From an uncultured Nitrososphaerota archaeon (lineage in GTDB: Bacteria; Bacillota; Clostridia; Oscillospirales; Ruminococcaceae): DNA of 7,396 bases. Below, piece after piece: positions 5,450-7,396 of the stretch. Location: assembly GCA_934869045.1 (NCBI GenBank), contig CAKXAF010000129.1, positions 1 through 7,396 of the forward strand. The letters are read 5' to 3'. Both the position numbers and the translations under genes were made by a program. Positions within the stretch are counted from its first letter, which is position 1. Each line of letters starts with the position of its first letter. The notes under the pieces are model-generated. The model was not told the DNA's origin, did no database searches, and saw only the letters and a list, made by a program, of their open reading frames with translations.

Positions 5450-6358
5450 ATGAAGCGAGTCTGGAAAAGAACGCTGGCGCTTTTGGCCGGCGCAGTTTTG
5501 TCTATTGCAGCCGCCGTTCCGGCTGGGGCGGCCTGGCAGCGGAATCGTTCCGGCCAGTGGAGCTACCAGCAGGAGGGCGCCCTTCTCACCGGCTGGCAGT
5601 GGCTCGGCGGCGCCTGGTATCACTTTGACAGCGCTGGGCTCATGCAGACCGGCTGGATCTGGGATGTGGGCGCAGGGGCCTGGTATTACTGCAGCCGCAG
5701 CGGCGCCATGGCCAGGGGCTGGCAGTGGGTTGATGGGGCGTGGTACTTCCTGGATGGCAGCGGCGTGATGCGGACTGGGTGGGTCTGGAACAAAAACAAC
5801 TGGTATTTTCTGAAAAACGACGGCGCCATGGCCACTGGATGGCTCATCGACGGCGGGCGGCGCTACTACCTGGATGCAAGCGGAAAAATGGCCGTCGGAA
5901 CGGTCTCTATTGACGGTGTGCCGCATTATTTCCAATCCGATGGAACATTGGCGGCGGATCCCTCCTGTGAAAAATCCTCTTGGCCGGACCAGGTGCTGGA
6001 ATTGGTGAACCAGGCCCGGGCCGCTGAGGGGATTTCTGCGCTGGCGCCGTCAGCAAGCCTCCAGGCAGGCGCGGCAGTCCGGGCAGAGGAGTGTGTGCGG
6101 AAATTCGATCATCTCCGGCCGGATGGCCGCGAATGGAGCACAATTTTCGAGGAGATCCCCCAGGCATCCGGCAAACGGGGGGAGAATCTCGCCCGGAATT
6201 ATCCGGCTCCGGAGGCAGTGGTAGAGGCCTGGCTGAAATCGCCCGGCCATCGGGAGAACCTTTTGAACCCGGAGTTCAGCTATGTAGGAACGGCAGTCTA
6301 TCAGGATTCTGACGGCACCTGTTATTGGGCGCAGCTCCTTGCCCAGACCATCCGCTGA
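5450..6358 (+). CDS. Secreted cell-wall-binding CAP/SCP-domain protein
   Basis: A 302-residue exported protein. Residues 1-27 are a signal peptide: MKRVWKR, a hydrophobic core, then an AGA/A site for signal peptidase I near 27/28. Residues about 33-170 hold six to seven repeats of roughly 20 residues of the choline/cell-wall-binding type (GW-x-W, G-AWYYF-x-D-x-x-G-x-M), such as AWYFLDGSGVMRTGWVWNKN, which tether proteins to the wall or teichoic acids. Residues about 181-302 form a CAP (SCP/PR-1-like, YkwD-type) domain: VLELVNQARAAEG, FDHLRPDGREW (His221), GENLA (Glu245), AWLKSPGHRENLLNPEF (His267) and CYWAQLL. The conserved His/Glu residues are present, but the biochemical role of bacterial CAP domains is poorly known. 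ATG 5450 is chosen for GAAAGGG at 5437-5443; ATG 5444 would add two residues but lies directly against that site. The gene probably shares the azlCD transcript. Confidence 0.9.
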   Translation: MKRVWKRTLALLAGAVLSIAAAVPAGAAWQRNRSGQWSYQQEGALLTGWQWLGGAWYHFDSAGLMQTGWIWDVGAGAWYYCSRSGAMARGWQWVDGAWYFLDGSGVMRTGWVWNKNNWYFLKNDGAMATGWLIDGGRRYYLDASGKMAVGTVSIDGVPHYFQSDGTLAADPSCEKSSWPDQVLELVNQARAAEGISALAPSASLQAGAAVRAEECVRKFDHLRPDGREWSTIFEEIPQASGKRGENLARNYPAPEAVVEAWLKSPGHRENLLNPEFSYVGTAVYQDSDGTCYWAQLLAQTIR

Positions 6359-6386
6359 GCATATGCGGGATTTCCAGTCTGAAAAA

Positions 6387-6432
6387 TGCGCTGGAGGGAC
6401 GAAACAGCCAGTTATTTTGTCCCTCCGGCGCA
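6387..6432 (+). terminator. Strong hairpin terminator after the CAP gene
   Basis: Left arm 6387-6400 and right arm 6419-6432 pair over 14 bp with one G-U pair. Four more pairs (6401-6404 with 6415-6418, one G-U) can extend the stem towards the loop. TTTT follows at 6438-6441, and the other strand has a T5 run opposite 6382-6386, so it could act in both directions. It lies 28 bases after the CAP stop codon and probably ends the lrp-azlCD-CAP transcript. Confidence 0.8.
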
Positions 6433-6457
6433 GTGCCTTTTCCGGCGGATATCCCTC

Positions 6458-6486
6458 TTGCATGGAAGGGAAAAACAGGATATAAT
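6458..6486 (+). promoter_or_regulatory. Promoter of the MATE transporter gene
   Basis: A perfect TATAAT at 6481-6486 and TTGCAT at 6458-6463 are separated by 17 bp. The start of transcription would be near 6493, inside the palindrome at 6475-6493. The leader of about 40 nt carries AAAAGGA (6517-6523), 11 bases before the ATG at 6535. Confidence 0.7.
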
Positions 6487-6493
6487 ATCCTGT
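6475..6493. promoter_or_regulatory. Perfect 19-bp palindrome covering the -10 box, candidate operator
   Basis: ACAGGATATAATATCCTGT reads as two perfect 9-bp half-sites around a central A at 6484. It covers the whole -10 box and reaches the expected transcription start. A dimeric repressor of the TetR, MarR or GntR type bound there would block RNA polymerase, a common arrangement for efflux genes. No such regulator is encoded in this window, so the binding protein is unknown. Confidence 0.6.
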
Positions 6494-6534
6494 AGGCCGG
6501 TATGGCCAGAATTGAGAAAAGGAACGGTTTTTTC

Positions 6535-7396
6535 ATGGGAAGAGGGAATGATTTGGGCGCGGATTCCGTGCCCAAGCTGGTCTGGAAGCTGGCGGTTCCG
6601 TCCATGCTCGCGCAGTTTATCAATGTGCTCTATGGCATTGTCGACCGTATTTACATCGGCAATATCCCGGAGACAGGGGGCGCGGCTCTGGCAGGCGCTG
6701 GCGTCTGCGGACCGGTGGTGACACTGATCTCCTCCTTCGCCTTTTTGGTGGGGCTTGGAGGTGCGCCGCTGATGGCGATCCGGATGGGAGAGGGCAACCG
6801 CAAGGGCGCGGAGCAGATCCTCGCCAACTGCGCGGCCATGCTGCTGGGGCTGGCCGCAGTGCTGACAGCGGCCTTTTTTGCGCTCCGGAGGCCGCTGCTG
6901 CTGGCCTTTGGCGCTAGTGCTGCGACGCTGCCCTATGCGGAGAGCTACCTGACCATCATTGTCTGTGGTACGGTGTTCTCCGTGCTGACGGCGGGGTTGA
7001 ACCAGTTCATTATCTGTCAGGGCTTTTCTACCCTGGGTATGGCGACGGTGGTGATCGGGGCAGTGCTGAATATCGCCCTGGATCCGCTGTTTATTTTTAC
7101 CTTCGGCATGGGCGTGGCCGGAGCGGCTGCGGCTACGGTGCTCTCCCAGGCAGCGTCCTGTGCCTTTGTTCTGGCGGTGCTGTTTTCCAAGAAGATCCCC
7201 GTGCGGATCACCTTTGGCGGCTATTCGGGCCGGGTGGCCCGCCGGGTGCTGGCCTTCGGGCTGTCGCCGTTTCTCATCATCGCCACCGACAGTGTGGTGA
7301 TTATCGCGCTCAACAGCTCTCTCCAGCGGTACGGCGGGGCGGAGCGTGGGGACGTGCTGGTGACCTGCGCGACAATCGTGCAGAGCTATATGCAGC
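6535..7396 (+). CDS. MATE-family efflux transporter, N-terminal part (runs off the right edge)
   Basis: The frame is open from ATG 6535 to the window end (287 codons, C-terminal part missing). The product is a polytopic membrane protein of the MATE family (MepA/DinF-like), cation-driven antiporters of drugs or metabolites. Support comes from LVWKLAVPSMLAQFINVLYG, then IVDRIYIGNIP (Asp37, Arg38) in the first segment, LAGAGVCGPVVTLISSFAFL, and APLMAIRMGEGNRKGAEQIL, the family's A-x-x-x-x-R-x-G-x-G loop. Further on are CQGFSTLGMATVVIGAVLN and IALDPLFIFTFGMGVAGAAAAT, also typical. Roughly half of the usual 12 membrane segments are present. It has its own promoter and a palindromic operator-like site, and a terminator separates it from the gene upstream. 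The family is sure; the substrate cannot be inferred. Confidence 0.92.
   Translation, partial: MGRGNDLGADSVPKLVWKLAVPSMLAQFINVLYGIVDRIYIGNIPETGGAALAGAGVCGPVVTLISSFAFLVGLGGAPLMAIRMGEGNRKGAEQILANCAAMLLGLAAVLTAAFFALRRPLLLAFGASAATLPYAESYLTIIVCGTVFSVLTAGLNQFIICQGFSTLGMATVVIGAVLNIALDPLFIFTFGMGVAGAAAATVLSQAASCAFVLAVLFSKKIPVRITFGGYSGRVARRVLAFGLSPFLIIATDSVVIIALNSSLQRYGGAERGDVLVTCATIVQSYMQ

Noticed and set aside
5540..5950. A tandem DNA repeat array inside the CAP gene.
   Set aside because: The repetition is at the protein level (about 20-residue cell-wall-binding units) and the DNA units have diverged, so it is part of the gene rather than a separate repeat element.
1..7396. CRISPR arrays, insertion sequences, tRNA or rRNA genes, phage attachment sites.
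   Set aside because: No regularly spaced identical repeats, transposase-like products, tRNA-like cloverleaf or rRNA-like sequence was seen on either strand.

Overview
The window looks like chromosomal DNA from a GC-rich, gut-type member of the Clostridia, perhaps Oscillospiraceae or Lachnospiraceae. The genus is an inference. It rests on strong AGGAGG-like ribosome binding sites, TATAAT promoters, a PocR-domain AraC regulator, a clostridial type of alpha-L-rhamnosidase, an Lrp-azlC-azlD cluster and a secreted protein joining choline-binding-type repeats to a CAP domain. I see no phage, transposon, CRISPR, rRNA or tRNA features.

Layout. Positions 1-334 (minus strand) hold the N-terminus of an FAD-dependent oxidoreductase. 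It is transcribed divergently from an AraC-family regulator with an N-terminal PocR sensory domain (517-1401). The 182-bp gap between them carries a minus-strand TATAAT box and, just upstream of it, two copies of an 11-bp direct repeat exactly 21 bp apart. This is the geometry of an AraC-type activator site. Positions 1402-1747 have no intact gene. They contain a stretch that reads like coding sequence without a start (about 1413-1589, perhaps the end of a PAS domain), a perfect 13-bp-stem hairpin, and the promoter of the next gene. Positions 1748-3691 encode a cytoplasmic GH78-type alpha-L-rhamnosidase. Its 3' region (3692-3815) can fold into three abutting hairpins, the last resembling a terminator.

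Positions 3817-5415 form a compact operon: an Lrp/AsnC regulator, AzlC and AzlD, with overlapping gene ends. AzlCD is a branched-chain amino acid exporter, and an Lrp-like gene directly upstream matches the Bacillus subtilis azlB-azlC-azlD order. A secreted cell-wall-binding CAP-domain protein (5450-6358) starts 34 bp after azlD with no terminator between, so it is probably co-transcribed. A strong hairpin terminator follows at 6387-6432. A new promoter, with a perfect 19-bp palindrome over its -10 box, then drives a MATE-family efflux transporter (6535 to the window edge).

Functional reading. The left half looks like a small glycan or small-molecule catabolism locus (oxidoreductase, its probable regulator, rhamnosidase). 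The right half is an amino-acid export operon plus an envelope protein and a multidrug-type transporter under separate control. The proteins belong to known families. The less ordinary material is regulatory and non-coding: the phased AraC repeats, the MATE operator, the repeats at the lrp promoter, the structured 3' region after the rhamnosidase, and the orphan coding-like segment after araC. I did not find convincing evidence for a wholly new multi-gene system.
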